Below are positions 63,800 through 64,000 of a stretch of DNA of 64,000 nucleotides, one piece after another. The DNA is from W0P28-013 sp051878315 (lineage in GTDB: Bacteria; Bacteroidota; Bacteroidia; Bacteroidales; Paludibacteraceae). A program made the translations under genes and the position numbers. Numbering within the stretch: position 1 is the stretch's first letter; every line of letters begins with the position of its first letter. The notes under the pieces are model-generated. The model worked only from the letters and a program-made list of their open reading frames with translations, ran no database searches and had not been told where the DNA came from. The stretch spans positions 1-64,000 of the forward strand of contig JBJEJW010000066.1 in the NCBI GenBank assembly GCA_051878315.1, written 5' to 3'.

Positions 63800-64000
63800 T
63801 TAGCAGCAACCTCCGTTACATCCTCCGTTGCATTCGCCACCGCACGAGTCGCACCCGCATCCGCATCCGCCCGACATGGCACGCAGGTCTTCTTCGGTGG
63901 GTTCGTGTACGTCCAATACCGTACCTTTGAAGTAAAGGTCTTCGCCCGACAGCGGATGATTCAAATCAACGGTTACGGCATCGGATTTTACCTCTACAAC
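63800..64000 (-). CDS. slyD: FKBP-type peptidyl-prolyl isomerase SlyD, C-terminal part
   Basis: The last 66 codons are inside the window; the gene begins to the right of it. 'VTVDLNHPLSGEDLYFKG' is the C-terminal strand-loop of the SlyD FKBP fold, and the end is Cys- and Gly-rich (11 Cys in the last 24 residues), the metal-binding tail of SlyD proteins that bind nickel and other metals. Function is clear for this part; the isomerase core is outside. Confidence 0.9.
   Translation of the reverse strand, partial: VVEVKSDAVTVDLNHPLSGEDLYFKGTVLDVHEPTEEDLRAMSGGCGCGCDSCGGECNGGCNGGCC

Overview
The window looks like a chromosomal segment of a Bacteroidota bacterium, most likely order Bacteroidales. 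The evidence is a SusC/SusD outer-membrane pair, several secreted proteins ending in a type IX secretion (T9SS) C-terminal domain, a BtuB-BtuG vitamin B12 locus, and Bacteroidota-type promoters (TAnnTTTG at -7, sometimes with a TTG/TTTG box 20 bases upstream) in front of most transcription units. No phage, plasmid, CRISPR or complete insertion sequence was seen, so most of it is ordinary core genome with some surface-protein and transport modules.

Layout. 1-1.3 kb: an uncharacterised secreted protein (cut by the window edge) plus a lipoprotein. 1.4-4.9 kb: a small helix-turn-helix regulator, then ung, an ABC-F ATPase and a membrane protein in one leftward operon. 5.0-6.1 kb: a secreted Ntn-hydrolase of the bile-salt-hydrolase family. 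6.1-10.6 kb: a cobalamin riboswitch controlling btuB, a BtuG-like surface beta-propeller and a T9SS-tailed surface protein. 10.6-12.8 kb: tdk, an acidic protein, rsmI. 13.2-21.1 kb: a SusC/SusD operon with two anchor-J-type surface proteins, followed by a dense patch of intergenic repeats. 21.4-26.4 kb: a phosphoesterase, DUF456 protein, MFS transporter, RsmI-like methylase, fabG. 26.5-30.6 kb: a secreted GH13 amylase, then a MarR/cation-efflux pair. 30.6-34.3 kb: glnS, three tRNA genes, and a roughly 1.4 kb insert bounded by a 56-bp copy of the tRNA-Leu(GAG) 3' part. 34.3-40.0 kb: a receiver-like/PPDK_N protein, gdhA, serC. 40.1-43.9 kb: one open frame joining alanyl- and tryptophanyl-tRNA synthetase. 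44.1-47.3 kb: M23 peptidase and RelA/SpoT. 47.4-53.9 kb: a TolC-MacA-MacB type export operon with a LytS/LytTR two-component pair. 54.0-58.3 kb: dut, TPR protein, DUF4292 lipoprotein, EnvC-like protein. 58.3-62.7 kb: outer-membrane barrel and a repeat-rich T9SS cargo. 62.7-64.0 kb: aroC and the end of slyD.

The points most worth a second look are the AlaRS-TrpRS single reading frame with a T6 run at the junction, the tRNA-Leu direct repeat that cuts an ADP-ribosylglycohydrolase gene exactly at the repeat edge, the uncharacterised receiver-PPDK_N protein, and the compositional mosaic inside the SusCD-linked surface genes. No wholly new multi-gene system could be demonstrated from sequence alone.
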